NCBI RefSeq assembly: GCF_040026395.1
Contig: NZ_CP157278.1
Location: 248,001-312,000 of the forward strand
Source of the DNA: Pedobacter lusitanus
Lineage (GTDB): Bacteria > Bacteroidota > Bacteroidia > Sphingobacteriales > Sphingobacteriaceae
Direction of reading: 5' to 3'
Length of the DNA: 64,000 bases
Shown: one piece after another, positions 35,045-44,505 of the stretch
Layout: every line of letters begins with the position of its first letter
How positions within the stretch are numbered: the stretch's first letter is position 1
Notes under the pieces: model-generated
What the model was told of the DNA's origin: nothing
The model's database searches: none
Seen by the model: only the letters and a program-made list of their open reading frames with translations
Position numbers and translations under genes: made by a program

Positions 35045-35782
35045 TTAGATTACTTTAGCTTCGGTATGCAGCAGACTGATCAGACTTGCAGCTTCTTCAG
35101 CCGGGATTAACTTAACAGTTCCGCGGGCTGGAGGAGTTTCAAACTGAACTACTTTAATTACTTCTTCAATTGGCTGCGCAGCTACGACAGCTAAAGGTTT
35201 TGATCTTGCTGACATAATACCTCTCATTGTAGGGATTGTTGGTACAGCAACACCTTCAGCACAGCTTGCTACAAATTTGCCTGTTACAGTAACTACTTCT
35301 TTACCACCTTCAATTTCTCTTTCAAGAGTTGCAGTAGTACCATCGTAGTCTAATTTTTTGATAATAGAGATAGAAGGGATATTTAAAAACTCACCTACCA
35401 TTGCCGCTACCTGAGCGCCATTATAATCAATTGATTCACGTCCGGTCAGGATCATATCGAATTCACCTGTTTTAGCGTACTCAGCTATTTGAAAAGCTGT
35501 GAAATAGGCATCACGCGGAGCCGCATCAATTCTGACAGCGTCATCTGCTCCGATTGCAAGTGCCTTTCTGATTGTAGGCTCTGTACTGCTTTCTCCAACA
35601 TTAACCACCGTTACTGTTCCTTTTCCGTCAGCACAAAGTTCAATTGCTCTTGATAATGCAATCTCATCATATGGGTTCACGATAAACGTAACTCCCGCAG
35701 TATTGAATTGGGTATTATCATTAGTAAAAGTTATTTTTGTGGTTGTGTCGGGCACGTTACTGATACAAACTAATATTTTCAT
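35045..35782 (-). CDS. etfB: Electron transfer flavoprotein beta subunit
   Basis: A 245-residue subunit with the AMP-binding fold. MKILVCISNVPDTTTKI is the standard start. INPYDEIALSRAIELCADGKGTVTVVNVG and GQVAA-like NGAQVAAMVGEFLNIPSISIIKKLD follow the family pattern. CAEGVAVPTIPTMRGIMSARSKPL near residues 180-205 is the subunit signature region. It is the first gene of etfBA. The start is supported by homology at the N-terminus. Confidence 0.96.
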   Translation of the reverse strand: MKILVCISNVPDTTTKITFTNDNTQFNTAGVTFIVNPYDEIALSRAIELCADGKGTVTVVNVGESSTEPTIRKALAIGADDAVRIDAAPRDAYFTAFQIAEYAKTGEFDMILTGRESIDYNGAQVAAMVGEFLNIPSISIIKKLDYDGTTATLEREIEGGKEVVTVTGKFVASCAEGVAVPTIPTMRGIMSARSKPLAVVAAQPIEEVIKVVQFETPPARGTVKLIPAEEAASLISLLHTEAKVI

Positions 35783-35908
35783 ATGAATAAGTTGTTTTTT
35801 AAATTGATGAAGCCTTTATATAATGTATTGCGTTTTTATCTTATTAAAATATAATGGTTTCAAAAAAATGTCTTTTTGCAAATCTAATTAAAAAAGCAGG
35901 GATTTAAA

Positions 35909-36244
35909 ATGCAAAGTACCCGATTAAACAAGTTATTATCTTTTTTGGCAACAGAACCGAACGATCCATTTATCCTATATGCACTGGCAACGGAGTATAA
36001 CTCCTTAAATGATACCGAACAAGCCTTTCATTATTATCATAAATTAATAGAGGATCATCCATCTTATGTTGGTACTTATTATCATTTAGGTAAATTGTAT
36101 CAAAAGCACGGGCAAACAGATAAAGCGACAGAAATCTATCAGCTGGGTATGAAAAGGGCAAGAGAGAAGGGTGATGGGCATGCTTTTTCGGAGTTACAGG
36201 GTGCATATAATATGGCAGCCGGTCTGGATTATGAAGACGATTAA
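35909..36244 (+). CDS. Small TPR protein upstream of chrA
   Basis: A 111-residue protein made of about three tetratricopeptide repeats (DPFILYALATEYNSLNDTEQAFHYYHKLIEDHPSYVGTYYHLGKLYQKHGQTDKATEIYQLGMKRAREKGDGHA). It has no signal peptide, so it acts in the cytoplasm, probably as a protein-interaction adaptor. It ends 8 bases before chrA with a short purine run (GGCAGG) between, so the two are co-transcribed; whether they are linked in function is unclear. Divergent from etfB. Confidence 0.85.
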   Translation: MQSTRLNKLLSFLATEPNDPFILYALATEYNSLNDTEQAFHYYHKLIEDHPSYVGTYYHLGKLYQKHGQTDKATEIYQLGMKRAREKGDGHAFSELQGAYNMAAGLDYEDD

Positions 36245-36252
36245 CTGGCAGG

Positions 36253-37452
36253 ATGGAAAAAAGACAGCTACTGTTCATTAAAGATGTTTTTCTTTTTACA
36301 TTTACAGCATTTGGTGGTGCTCAGGCACATATATCACTTTTGTTAAAGTATTTCGTTAAACAAACTCATTATATCTCAGAAGAGGATTTACTTGAACTTA
36401 ATGCATTGGCGCAAATTCTTCCGGGGCCGGCATCAACGCAGACACTGGTTGGAATTGCGCATAAAGTAGGTGGATTAAAACTGGCACTGATTACTTTTCT
36501 GATCTGGATTATTCCTTCGGCTGCAATCATGACCTTTGCTGCATTCAGTTTTGCGCAGCTGGATCATAAAGTACAGTTTACGCTGATTTTAAAATATATT
36601 CAACCAATTGCTCTGGGGATTGTAGCCTTTGGTGCCTACACACTATCAAGGAAAGTTCTGGTTACACAGACGGCAATTTTTTTGGCTATTTCTGCAGTAA
36701 TTGTGACATTGGTATTAAGAAACGCCTATGTATTTCCTCTGGCCATTCTTGTTGGAGGTATGATTTCTTCTGCTTTAGAGTCTCCACGCGAAGAAAGTGA
36801 GATCCGCGTGAAGCTTTTTGCAAACGTTAATCCTAAAAAACTTGCCTATTTTTTTGGTGTAATGTTGTTTTTAGCAGCATTAGGAGCAATTATTAACCGG
36901 ACATCTCCATTTAGTTTACCCATCAGACTTTTTGAAAACTTTTACAGGAACGGGATCTTTATTTTTGGCGGTGGGCAGGTATTGGTGCCACTGATGTTTA
37001 CGGAATTCGTACAAATGAAGCATTACCTGGGATCTTCAGAGTTTTTATCAGGCTTTGCCATCCAGCAGGCTCTGCCAGGCCCGACATTTTCTTTTACAAG
37101 TTATGTGGGGGCTTTAAGTATGAAAAACTTTGGCTATGGAACTTTTGGGCAGATATTGGGAGGAATAGTAGGGGTGCTGGGGATTAATCTTCCCGGCTTG
37201 ATTCTGGTCTTATTCATAGTTCCTTTCTGGGAAGATTTAAAGAAGATTACGAGAATCAAACATTCTTTGTCGGGAATTAATGCCGTCAGCGTAGGGTTTA
37301 TCATTGCAGCATTTGTGCTGCTGATTAAACCTGTAGGATTTGATCTGATGTCAATCAGTCTTATTGTGGCTACTTTTCTGATTTTAAATTTTACAAGAAT
37401 CAGTCCTCCGCTGATTGTTCTTGCAGGAATATTACTGGGTTACTTTATGTAA
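36253..37452 (+). CDS. chrA: Chromate transporter, two-domain form
   Basis: A 399-residue CHR-family antiporter with two tandem chromate-transporter domains of about 190 residues and ten or so transmembrane helices. The first domain has FTFTAFGGAQAHISLL and ALAQILPGPASTQTLVGIAHKVGG. The second has IFIFGGGQVLVPLMFTEFV and GFAIQQALPGPTFSFTSYVGAL. These are the two family fingerprints. It would export chromate or a related oxyanion; sulfate-like substrates are possible. The stop is 22 bases from the convergent dnaB stop, with no terminator seen between. Confidence 0.93.
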   Translation: MEKRQLLFIKDVFLFTFTAFGGAQAHISLLLKYFVKQTHYISEEDLLELNALAQILPGPASTQTLVGIAHKVGGLKLALITFLIWIIPSAAIMTFAAFSFAQLDHKVQFTLILKYIQPIALGIVAFGAYTLSRKVLVTQTAIFLAISAVIVTLVLRNAYVFPLAILVGGMISSALESPREESEIRVKLFANVNPKKLAYFFGVMLFLAALGAIINRTSPFSLPIRLFENFYRNGIFIFGGGQVLVPLMFTEFVQMKHYLGSSEFLSGFAIQQALPGPTFSFTSYVGALSMKNFGYGTFGQILGGIVGVLGINLPGLILVLFIVPFWEDLKKITRIKHSLSGINAVSVGFIIAAFVLLIKPVGFDLMSISLIVATFLILNFTRISPPLIVLAGILLGYFM

Positions 37453-37474
37453 CCCGGTAATAGCTGTCTTTTAT

Positions 37475-39049
37475 CTAAAATGGTGCGTCATCATCAAAAT
37501 CATCCATTCTTGAAGGTTTAATGATCACATTACCTGCAGGTCTGTCAAAGTCTGCTGAAGGTAGCATACCTGCGCCCGGATTATCCATAGAGAATGAATT
37601 TGGTGGCATGAAGTCTTCTTCAAGATCCGCAAATTTAACATACTTACCAATGAACCTAAGTGGCACGATACCAGTTTCACCATTCCTGTGTTTTGCGATA
37701 ATTACCTCACCGACACCCGCCTGTGATCTTCCGCTTTCATCCTCTGTGATTCCGTAGTATTCAGGGCGGTAAAGGAATAATACCATATCCGCATCCTGCT
37801 CAATAGATCCTGATTCCCTCAAATCGGATAAGAGTGGTCTTTTACCATTTACTCCGGGTCTTGTCTCCACTGCACGACTCAGCTGCGAAAGTGCAAGAAC
37901 CGGAACATTCAATTCTTTAGCTACCGATTTCAGGGCTCTTGAAATACTACCAATTTCCTGCTCACGGTTACCGCCGCCACTTTGTCCTTCTCCTTTACCA
38001 TGCATCAATTGTAAATAATCGATGATGATCATCTGTATATCGTACTGAGATTTTAGTCTTCTGCATTTTGCTCTGAATTCAAAAATATTCAGGGCAGGAG
38101 TGTCATCAATTAAAAGAGGAGCTTCTGTCAGCGTGCCTATTTTACTATGGAGTTGCTGCCATTCCCATTCCGCTAAATTTCCTTTACGGATTTTTTCCTG
38201 TTCAATTTCTGTTTCTCCGGATATTAAACGATTCACTAACTGTACTGAGGACATCTCCAATGAGAATACCACTACCGGACGTTTAAATTCAACAGATGCA
38301 TTTCTGGCGCAGGTTAGTACGAAAGCCGTTTTCCCCATTGCCGGACGTGCAGCAATAATAACTAAATCTGATGGCTGCCATCCGCCGGTAATTCTGTCCA
38401 GCGCTGTAAAACCGGAAGGAACACCTGTTAATCCGTCTGACTTTGTTCTGAGCTCCTCCAGGGTTGCCAGGGATTGTTTGATAATCTCATCCATTTTCTG
38501 GGTATCCCTGCGCAGGTTGTTCTGGGCAATATCAAAAAGCCCTTTCTCTGCGTGATCAAGCAAATCAAATATATCAGTTGTGTCTTCGTATGCGTTTTGA
38601 ATAATATCAGATGAAATCCTGATCAGTTCACGCTGTATATATTTTTGTGAAATAATACGGGCATGATATTCAATGTTTGCTGCCGAGGCAACACGGTTGG
38701 TCAGGTTGGTGATATAATAAGCACCACCTACCATTTCCAGCGTACCCAGTGTTCTGAGTTCGGAGGTGACTGTAAGAATATCGACAGGTTTAGACTTTTG
38801 AAACAGAATAGCAATGGCTTCAAATATCTTTTTATGGGCCTCTGCGTAAAAAACTTCCGGCTTCAGAATATCAATAACGGTAGAAAGAGCATCTTTTTCC
38901 AGCATCAGTGCACCAAGCACTGCTTCTTCTAAATCTATAGCCTGGGGGGGTATTTTGCCCAAATTGCTGACTGGGGCTCCGACTCTGTTTTTTCTGGAAG
39001 AGGTAAAGTTCTGCCTGTCCTGACCTTGTGTTCCGTTATCCGTATTCAT
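37475..39049 (-). CDS. dnaB: Replicative DNA helicase DnaB
   Basis: A 524-residue hexameric replicative helicase. The N-terminal DnaB domain (about 30-135) starts with PPQAIDLEEAVLGALMLEKDALSTVIDIL. The RecA-like C-terminal domain carries Walker A in IIAARPAMGKTAFVL, a Walker B strand MIIIDYLQLM, and the loop LSQLSRAVETRPGVNGKRPLLSDLRESGSIEQDADMVLFLYRPEYY. It is somewhat longer than the E. coli protein because of N- and C-terminal tails (the last 60 residues are low-complexity and acidic). It stands alone and is divergent from rlmB. Confidence 0.97.
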   Translation of the reverse strand: MNTDNGTQGQDRQNFTSSRKNRVGAPVSNLGKIPPQAIDLEEAVLGALMLEKDALSTVIDILKPEVFYAEAHKKIFEAIAILFQKSKPVDILTVTSELRTLGTLEMVGGAYYITNLTNRVASAANIEYHARIISQKYIQRELIRISSDIIQNAYEDTTDIFDLLDHAEKGLFDIAQNNLRRDTQKMDEIIKQSLATLEELRTKSDGLTGVPSGFTALDRITGGWQPSDLVIIAARPAMGKTAFVLTCARNASVEFKRPVVVFSLEMSSVQLVNRLISGETEIEQEKIRKGNLAEWEWQQLHSKIGTLTEAPLLIDDTPALNIFEFRAKCRRLKSQYDIQMIIIDYLQLMHGKGEGQSGGGNREQEIGSISRALKSVAKELNVPVLALSQLSRAVETRPGVNGKRPLLSDLRESGSIEQDADMVLFLYRPEYYGITEDESGRSQAGVGEVIIAKHRNGETGIVPLRFIGKYVKFADLEEDFMPPNSFSMDNPGAGMLPSADFDRPAGNVIIKPSRMDDFDDDAPF

Positions 39050-39314
39050 AGCCCCAAAAATAGCGAAAAATTTACTCCTGTAAAGATTTCTTTATACACA
39101 TTCTAACAGGATAAGATCATAGAATTTTGTACCGGTAAGAAAAAATATGTTATTTACTAACAAAGTTTTGTTGATAATTGGTTGTGAATCAGTAGAAAAC
39201 GATGCTTAAATTTTTGCCGCTTTTTTCGGGTAGCAGGAGACAATATATGGTCGCTGGAAAAACGATTCCTCAATTCCCATTATTTCAGCTATTTTTGCGG
39301 GTAAATAAGAATAA

Positions 39315-40085
39315 ATGGAAAACTTTAGAAGGTCACCCAGACCTAAAGAAAATAATGAATTTGTATTCGGTATACGTGCTGTAATTGAAGCAATTAAAGC
39401 CGGAAAAGATATAGAGAGTATATATATGCAGCGTGGTCTTACGGGAGAAATTATTCCTGAGCTTAAAGGTTTACTCAAAGGTACCGATATTCCCGTACAC
39501 AACGTTCCTGTAGAAAAACTAAACAGAATGACACAGAAAAATCACCAGGGAGTGATTGCTGTAATTTCTGCTATTACATTTCAGAAAATTGAAGATATTA
39601 TTCCTTTGATTTATGAAAAAGGAGAGGTTCCGCTAATCCTTATTCTCGATGGAATTACTGATGTAAGAAATATGGGGGCGATTGCCAGAACTGCAGCTTG
39701 TACAGGTGTACACGCAATTGTTGTACCAGCTAAAAATTCTGCTCAGATCAATGCTGATGCTATTAAAACTTCTGCAGGTGCATTATTTACCATTCCGGTT
39801 TGCCGTCAGCAGAATTTACATAAAACAGCACTTTTTCTTCAGGATTGTGGTTTGCAGATTGTTGCCTGTACTGAAAAGACAAATGATCTGATTTATGCAC
39901 CGGACTACACTGCTCCAACTGCGATTGTAATGGGTGCGGAGGATGAAGGTATATCAAATGATATTATGCGCATGGCTAACCATTTAGCAAAGATTCCTAT
40001 GTTTGGAGAGATCGGTTCGCTGAATGTTTCGGTGTCTACCGGCGTTATTTTGTATGAAGCCATCAGGCAACGCGGTAATAATTAA
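39315..40085 (+). CDS. rlmB: 23S rRNA (guanosine-2'-O)-methyltransferase, SpoU family
   Basis: A 256-residue SPOUT methyltransferase of the RlmB type. The N-terminal L30e-like domain begins FVFGIRAVIEAIKAGKDIESIYMQRG. The knot domain has all three motifs: LILDGITDVRNMGAIARTAACTGVHAIV, AIVMGAEDEGIS and GSLNVSVSTGVILYEAIRQR. It methylates G2251 of 23S rRNA in the E. coli scheme; relatives such as TrmH act on tRNA, so the exact target is inferred. Start ATG 39315. Its stop overlaps the hairpin at 40082-40129. Confidence 0.9.
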   Translation: MENFRRSPRPKENNEFVFGIRAVIEAIKAGKDIESIYMQRGLTGEIIPELKGLLKGTDIPVHNVPVEKLNRMTQKNHQGVIAVISAITFQKIEDIIPLIYEKGEVPLILILDGITDVRNMGAIARTAACTGVHAIVVPAKNSAQINADAIKTSAGALFTIPVCRQQNLHKTALFLQDCGLQIVACTEKTNDLIYAPDYTAPTAIVMGAEDEGISNDIMRMANHLAKIPMFGEIGSLNVSVSTGVILYEAIRQRGNN

Positions 40086-40129
40086 GCGCCGGTTTAAATT
40101 TATCTTCCGAATTTTAAACCAGCGCTTAA
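40082..40129. terminator. Hairpin between convergent rlmB and manC
   Basis: Arms 40082-40098 and 40113-40129 (17 bp) pair fully on the minus strand with one G-U pair and with one mismatch on the plus strand. No long T run follows, so it may be a weak bidirectional terminator or an mRNA-end hairpin. Confidence 0.55.
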
Positions 40130-40149
40130 AAGCCTGTTAATTACAGGTT

Positions 40150-41241
40150 TTATATAAATTTCTGTCCAAAATTGGACTTTACATCTGCTACGATTTGTTT
40201 CACGCTCTGTTCTTCAGATCTGGGACAAATCAACAGTGTATTATTAGATTCCACTACAATATAATCATGCAGGCCCTGCAGAATAACCAGTTTGTCTTCA
40301 GGTACATTCACCATACAGTTTGATGAATTGAACATCATTACCTGTTCAGATGGGATAACTGCATTCCCGACATAATCTTTATCAGCCATATCATAAATAG
40401 ATGCCCATGTTCCAAGATCTGACCATCCGAAATCGGTAGGCAGCACATAAACATTATCAGCCTTTTCCATAATGGCGAAATCTATGGAAATATTAGTGCA
40501 TTGCAGATAAGCATTGCCAATAAAGGTTTTTTCTTCTTTTGTGTTGTATAAAGATGCACCTATATGAAAAATTTCATACATGTCAGGTAAATGCTTGCTG
40601 AATGCATCATTGATAGCTTTAGCTGACCAGATGAAGATACCGGCATTCCATAAGAAATCACCACTTTGCAGGAATGACTTGGCCAGTTCAAGATTAGGTT
40701 TCTCGGTGAAGATTTTCACTTTGTTAATCTGTGGGTCAGTCGGTAAGGTTGTCTCTACATATTGGATATAGCCGTAGCCCGTGTCAGGGCGGCTGGGTTT
40801 GATCCCCAGGGTGATCAGGCAGTTGTTTTCCCTGGCCGCGTCTAAAGATTGCTCTATGGCGGCTATAAATGCGTCCAGATTTGATATCGTATGATCTGAT
40901 GGCGCGACAACAATGGTCGCATCCGGATTGATTTCTGTGATCTTCATTGAGCCATAAGCGATACAGGGTGCTGTATTACGCATGATCGGTTCTGCAAGAA
41001 TCTGGTTTTCTTCAATATCAGGCAACTGTGTTCTAACCAGGTCAACATAGATTTCGTTGGTAACAATAAATATATTTTCTGGTGGGCATATTTTTAAAAA
41101 ACGGTCGTATGTGCTCTGTATTAGTGTTTTTCCTACACCAAAAAAGTCTATAAACTGTTTTGGGTGTTCAACTCTGCTTACGGGCCAAAAACGACTGCCA
41201 ACGCCACCGGCCATGATTAGGGCGTAATTATTTTTGTTCAT
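40150..41241 (-). CDS. manC: Mannose-1-phosphate guanylyltransferase
   Basis: A 363-residue nucleotidyltransferase that makes GDP-mannose for polysaccharide and glycoprotein synthesis. The N-terminal signature NYALIMAGGVGSRFWPVSRVEHPKQF is diagnostic. Sugar-binding and metal motifs follow: PTDFGWSDLGTWASIYDM and TEKPNLELAKSFLQSGDFLWNAGIFIW. The phosphomannose isomerase domain of bifunctional ManC is absent, as is usual for the short form. It lies 12 bases downstream of kdsD on the same strand and is likely in one operon with it. Both serve cell-surface sugar synthesis. Confidence 0.94.
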   Translation of the reverse strand: MNKNNYALIMAGGVGSRFWPVSRVEHPKQFIDFFGVGKTLIQSTYDRFLKICPPENIFIVTNEIYVDLVRTQLPDIEENQILAEPIMRNTAPCIAYGSMKITEINPDATIVVAPSDHTISNLDAFIAAIEQSLDAARENNCLITLGIKPSRPDTGYGYIQYVETTLPTDPQINKVKIFTEKPNLELAKSFLQSGDFLWNAGIFIWSAKAINDAFSKHLPDMYEIFHIGASLYNTKEEKTFIGNAYLQCTNISIDFAIMEKADNVYVLPTDFGWSDLGTWASIYDMADKDYVGNAVIPSEQVMMFNSSNCMVNVPEDKLVILQGLHDYIVVESNNTLLICPRSEEQSVKQIVADVKSNFGQKFI

Positions 41242-41253
41242 ATTAGGATTAAA

Positions 41254-42219
41254 CTATAATAAACCTTCATGAAGAAGGTCGTGCAAATGTACGATACCAA
41301 AATAATCATTGGCATCGGTGACTAATAATTGTGTAATATTGGATTGTCTGATCAGCTCGAATGCAGTCACTGCTAAAGTATCTTTATCTATCATTTTTGG
41401 TTTGCTGTTCATAATGTCCTTTGCTGTCAGATCTGCAAGATCTGAATATTTTTCCAGCATTCTTCTGATATCTCCATCGGTAATGATACCCATAATTTTG
41501 CTATCATCAACAACAACTACAGCACCTAAACGGTTTTTACTAATTGCAATTATCACATCTTTGACAGAAGCACCGGACCGGATACTCGGTTTGGCATTTC
41601 GTTCTGCGAGATCAGAAACTTTAAGATACAATTTTTTTCCCAAAGATCCGCCAGGATGAAAACGTGCAAAATCCTGAGCACTGAATTCTCTTGCCAGAAG
41701 CAGACTGACAGCAAGTGCATCCCCCATGGCAAGCTGTGCCGTTGTACTGGTAGTTGGCGCCAGGTTATTTGGACAAGCTTCCTTTTCTACCGTTGTATTC
41801 AGGATGAGATCTGCCTGTTTGGCAAGCTCTGATTCCAGTTGACCAACCATGGCAACAAGCAATGCTCCGCACTGTTTTAGCAGGGGTGCAAGTACTTTGA
41901 TTTCGGGTGTATTTCCGCTCTTGGAAATACAGATTACGATGTCCGTTTTCTGTATCATTCCGAGGTCTCCGTGAACTGCATCTGAGGCATGCATATAACT
42001 TGAAGGAGTACCTGTAGAATTGAAAGTGGCAACGATTTTCTGCGCAATAATGGCGCTTTTGCCGATTCCAGTGACAATTACGCGGCCGTTTCCGGCGATA
42101 ATTCGCTCTACAATCACGGCAAAATCATCATTTATGTGATTTATGAGTCCAAGTATCGCCTGTGCTTCCGCTTGTAAAGTGTTGATCCCCGCTGTGATAA
42201 TAGATTTTTTACTTTTCAA
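41254..42219 (-). CDS. kdsD: Arabinose-5-phosphate isomerase (KpsF/GutQ family)
   Basis: A 321-residue isomerase providing arabinose-5-phosphate for KDO. The SIS domain (about 30-175) contains RVIVTGIGKSAIIAQKIVATFNSTGTPSSYMHASDAVHGDLGMI and VICISKSGNTPEI. Two CBS domains follow (about 195-320, ending TDANDYFGIVHLHDLLHEGLL). I start at TTG 42219 (LKSKKSIITAG); the longer frame reaches ATG 42363, but its first 48 residues are not family-like and overlap the recQ start at 42308. The resulting length matches E. coli KdsD. It is divergent from recQ and followed by manC. Confidence 0.9.
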   Translation of the reverse strand: MKSKKSIITAGINTLQAEAQAILGLINHINDDFAVIVERIIAGNGRVIVTGIGKSAIIAQKIVATFNSTGTPSSYMHASDAVHGDLGMIQKTDIVICISKSGNTPEIKVLAPLLKQCGALLVAMVGQLESELAKQADLILNTTVEKEACPNNLAPTTSTTAQLAMGDALAVSLLLAREFSAQDFARFHPGGSLGKKLYLKVSDLAERNAKPSIRSGASVKDVIIAISKNRLGAVVVVDDSKIMGIITDGDIRRMLEKYSDLADLTAKDIMNSKPKMIDKDTLAVTAFELIRQSNITQLLVTDANDYFGIVHLHDLLHEGLL

Positions 42220-42307
42220 AGAGAAATATTTAGTATATTGATGCTTTAATTGTTGCAAAATTATGTTATTTTGAATCAAAAATAGCACTGAATATTTTAT
42301 ACACAAA

Positions 42308-44497
42308 ATGGATGTGAAAAAGTCGTTGTTTGACAACTTACAAACCTTTTTTGGTTTCGACAATTTTAAGGGGGATCAGGAATCAATTATTACCAATGTT
42401 CTTGAGCGGAAAAACACCTTTGTAATTATGCCTACAGGTGGGGGGAAATCCATCTGTTATCAATTACCGGCTCTAATGTCAGAGGGTACTGCCATAGTGA
42501 TATCACCGCTTATTGCGCTGATGAAAAATCAGGTGGATCAACTGAGAGCTTTTGGTGGAAGTGACAGTATTGCACACTTCCTGAATTCTTCTTTAAACAA
42601 GTCGGAAATTGCCCAGGTAAAAAGTGATTTGTTAAGTGGTCAGACTAAATTATTATACGTAGCACCAGAATCATTATCCAAAGTGGATAATATCGAATTT
42701 CTGAAGCTTATTACTATCTCTTTTGTTGCGGTTGATGAAGCTCATTGTATTTCAGAATGGGGACATGATTTTCGTCCGGAGTACCGGAGGATACGCCAGG
42801 TGATTAGCGGCCTGGGACCAGATATTCCAATTATTGCTTTAACAGCAACAGCAACACCTAAGGTACAGCAGGATATTATCAAGAACTTGCAGATGGCAGA
42901 TGCCACGCTGTTTAAGTCTTCATTTAACAGACCCAACTTATTTTATGAGATACGCCCTAAAAGGGATGTGATCAAAGAGATGATCAGGTACATTAAATAC
43001 AATACGGGTAAATCCGGTATTATTTACTGTCTGAGCAGAAAGAAAGTAGAGGAGGTTGCAGAAGCGTTAAACCTGAATGGAATCAAGGCTTTGCCTTATC
43101 ACGCAGGTTTAGAACCCAAAGTCAGAGCAGAAACACAGGACAAGTTCCTGATGGAAGATGTTGAAGTCATTGTTGCTACCATAGCCTTCGGGATGGGTAT
43201 CGATAAACCAGATGTCCGTTTTGTAATACATCATGATATTCCTAAAAGCATGGAAGGCTACTATCAGGAAACGGGTAGAGCAGGTCGTGATGGCGGAGAA
43301 GGTGTCTGTATTGCATTTTATGCACAGAAGGATGTCGATAAGCTGGCCAAATTCATGAAAGACAAGCCGGTGGCTGAGCGTGAAATTGGTACGCAGATTC
43401 TTAAGGAGGTGATTGATTATGCCGAATCAGGTGTATGTCGCAGAAAACAGATACTGCATTATTTTGGTGAAAACTTTAATGAGACCGGTTGTAACTGTAT
43501 GTGTGACAACTGTAAAAAGCCTAAAACGTATTTTGAAGCAGAAGAGCCGCTTAAAGTTGCGCTTACGCTGATTAAAAATATAGGAGAAAAGTTTGATGAT
43601 GCCCATATCCTCTGCGTATTACTGGGGATGGAAACTGCACAGACTATCGCCTATGAGCACAGTAAACTGCCTGAGTTTGGCCTGGGTAAGGTAGAGGGTG
43701 AGAATCTTTGGAAATCGCTTGTCAGACAGGCCGTACTTAATAACTTTTTATCAAAGGATATTGATAATTATGGTTTGTTAAGACTGACCAACTCAGGAAA
43801 TGATTTCCTTAAAAACCCTTACAGTCTTAAGTTTATTCTGAATGTACCTATTGAAAGTGCGGCAGACGACGAAGAAGATGATGTAAAACATGGCAGCGGA
43901 ACGCTGGATACGCAATTGTTGCAATTGCTGAAAGATCTGAGAAAAAAGATTGCCAAACAGAAAAATGTTCCTCCTTTTGTTGTTTTCCAGGACCCTTCTT
44001 TAGAAGAAATGTGTACGCATTATCCCATAGCGATGGATGAGCTGAAACAGATTTCCGGAGTTGGAAATGGTAAGGCTATGAAGTTTGGTACACCATTTAT
44101 TGAACTGATCAAAAAATATGTGACAGACAATGATATTGAGCGGCCAATAGATTTGATTATTAAAACACAGGCTAATAAATCACAGTTAAAGGTTTCTATT
44201 ATACAAAATGTAGACAGACAGATCGGACTGGAAGATATTGCTAAATCCAAAGGAATCACTTATAGTGAAATCCTGAAGGAAATCGAGGCAATTGTCAACT
44301 CCGGCACCAAATTGAATCTGAACTATTTTGTAGATGAGATGCTGGATGACGATCGTCAGGACGAAGTATTTGATTACTTCCGTGCAGCAGAGAATGATTC
44401 AATTGATGAAGCTTTGAAAGATTTGGGAGAGACGGATTATACGCGTGAAGAGATACAATTAATGAGAATCAAGTTCATGTCAGAACTTGGAAATTAA
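42308..44497 (+). CDS. recQ: RecQ family ATP-dependent DNA helicase
   Basis: A 729-residue 3'-5' helicase of DNA repair and recombination. SF2 motifs are clear: motif I MPTGGGKSICYQLP, motif II DEAHCISEWGHDFRPEY, motif III ALTATATPKVQQDI, and the later QETGRAGRDGG. The zinc-binding subdomain holds the cysteines in CRRKQILHYFGENFNETGCNCMCDNC. A winged helix and an HRDC domain (about 535-605) follow, and the C-terminal 120 residues form an extra domain typical of Bacteroidota RecQ. It is translated 88 bases away from the kdsD start, divergently, and followed 8 bases later by kdsA. Confidence 0.97.
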   Translation: MDVKKSLFDNLQTFFGFDNFKGDQESIITNVLERKNTFVIMPTGGGKSICYQLPALMSEGTAIVISPLIALMKNQVDQLRAFGGSDSIAHFLNSSLNKSEIAQVKSDLLSGQTKLLYVAPESLSKVDNIEFLKLITISFVAVDEAHCISEWGHDFRPEYRRIRQVISGLGPDIPIIALTATATPKVQQDIIKNLQMADATLFKSSFNRPNLFYEIRPKRDVIKEMIRYIKYNTGKSGIIYCLSRKKVEEVAEALNLNGIKALPYHAGLEPKVRAETQDKFLMEDVEVIVATIAFGMGIDKPDVRFVIHHDIPKSMEGYYQETGRAGRDGGEGVCIAFYAQKDVDKLAKFMKDKPVAEREIGTQILKEVIDYAESGVCRRKQILHYFGENFNETGCNCMCDNCKKPKTYFEAEEPLKVALTLIKNIGEKFDDAHILCVLLGMETAQTIAYEHSKLPEFGLGKVEGENLWKSLVRQAVLNNFLSKDIDNYGLLRLTNSGNDFLKNPYSLKFILNVPIESAADDEEDDVKHGSGTLDTQLLQLLKDLRKKIAKQKNVPPFVVFQDPSLEEMCTHYPIAMDELKQISGVGNGKAMKFGTPFIELIKKYVTDNDIERPIDLIIKTQANKSQLKVSIIQNVDRQIGLEDIAKSKGITYSEILKEIEAIVNSGTKLNLNYFVDEMLDDDRQDEVFDYFRAAENDSIDEALKDLGETDYTREEIQLMRIKFMSELGN

Positions 44498-44505
44498 GCT
44501 TAAGC

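Noticed and set aside
38100..38555. 151-residue plus-strand frame inside dnaB
   Set aside because: Antisense shadow of the RecA-like core of DnaB, with no domain pattern.
39056..39063. TATTTTTG (minus strand) as a -7 element for dnaB
   Set aside because: It is only six bases from the ATG, which would leave no leader, and no -33 partner is seen at the right distance.
42220..42363. 48-residue N-terminal extension of kdsD
   Set aside because: It overlaps the recQ start and has no similarity to KdsD N-termini; the TTG at 42219 gives the normal length.
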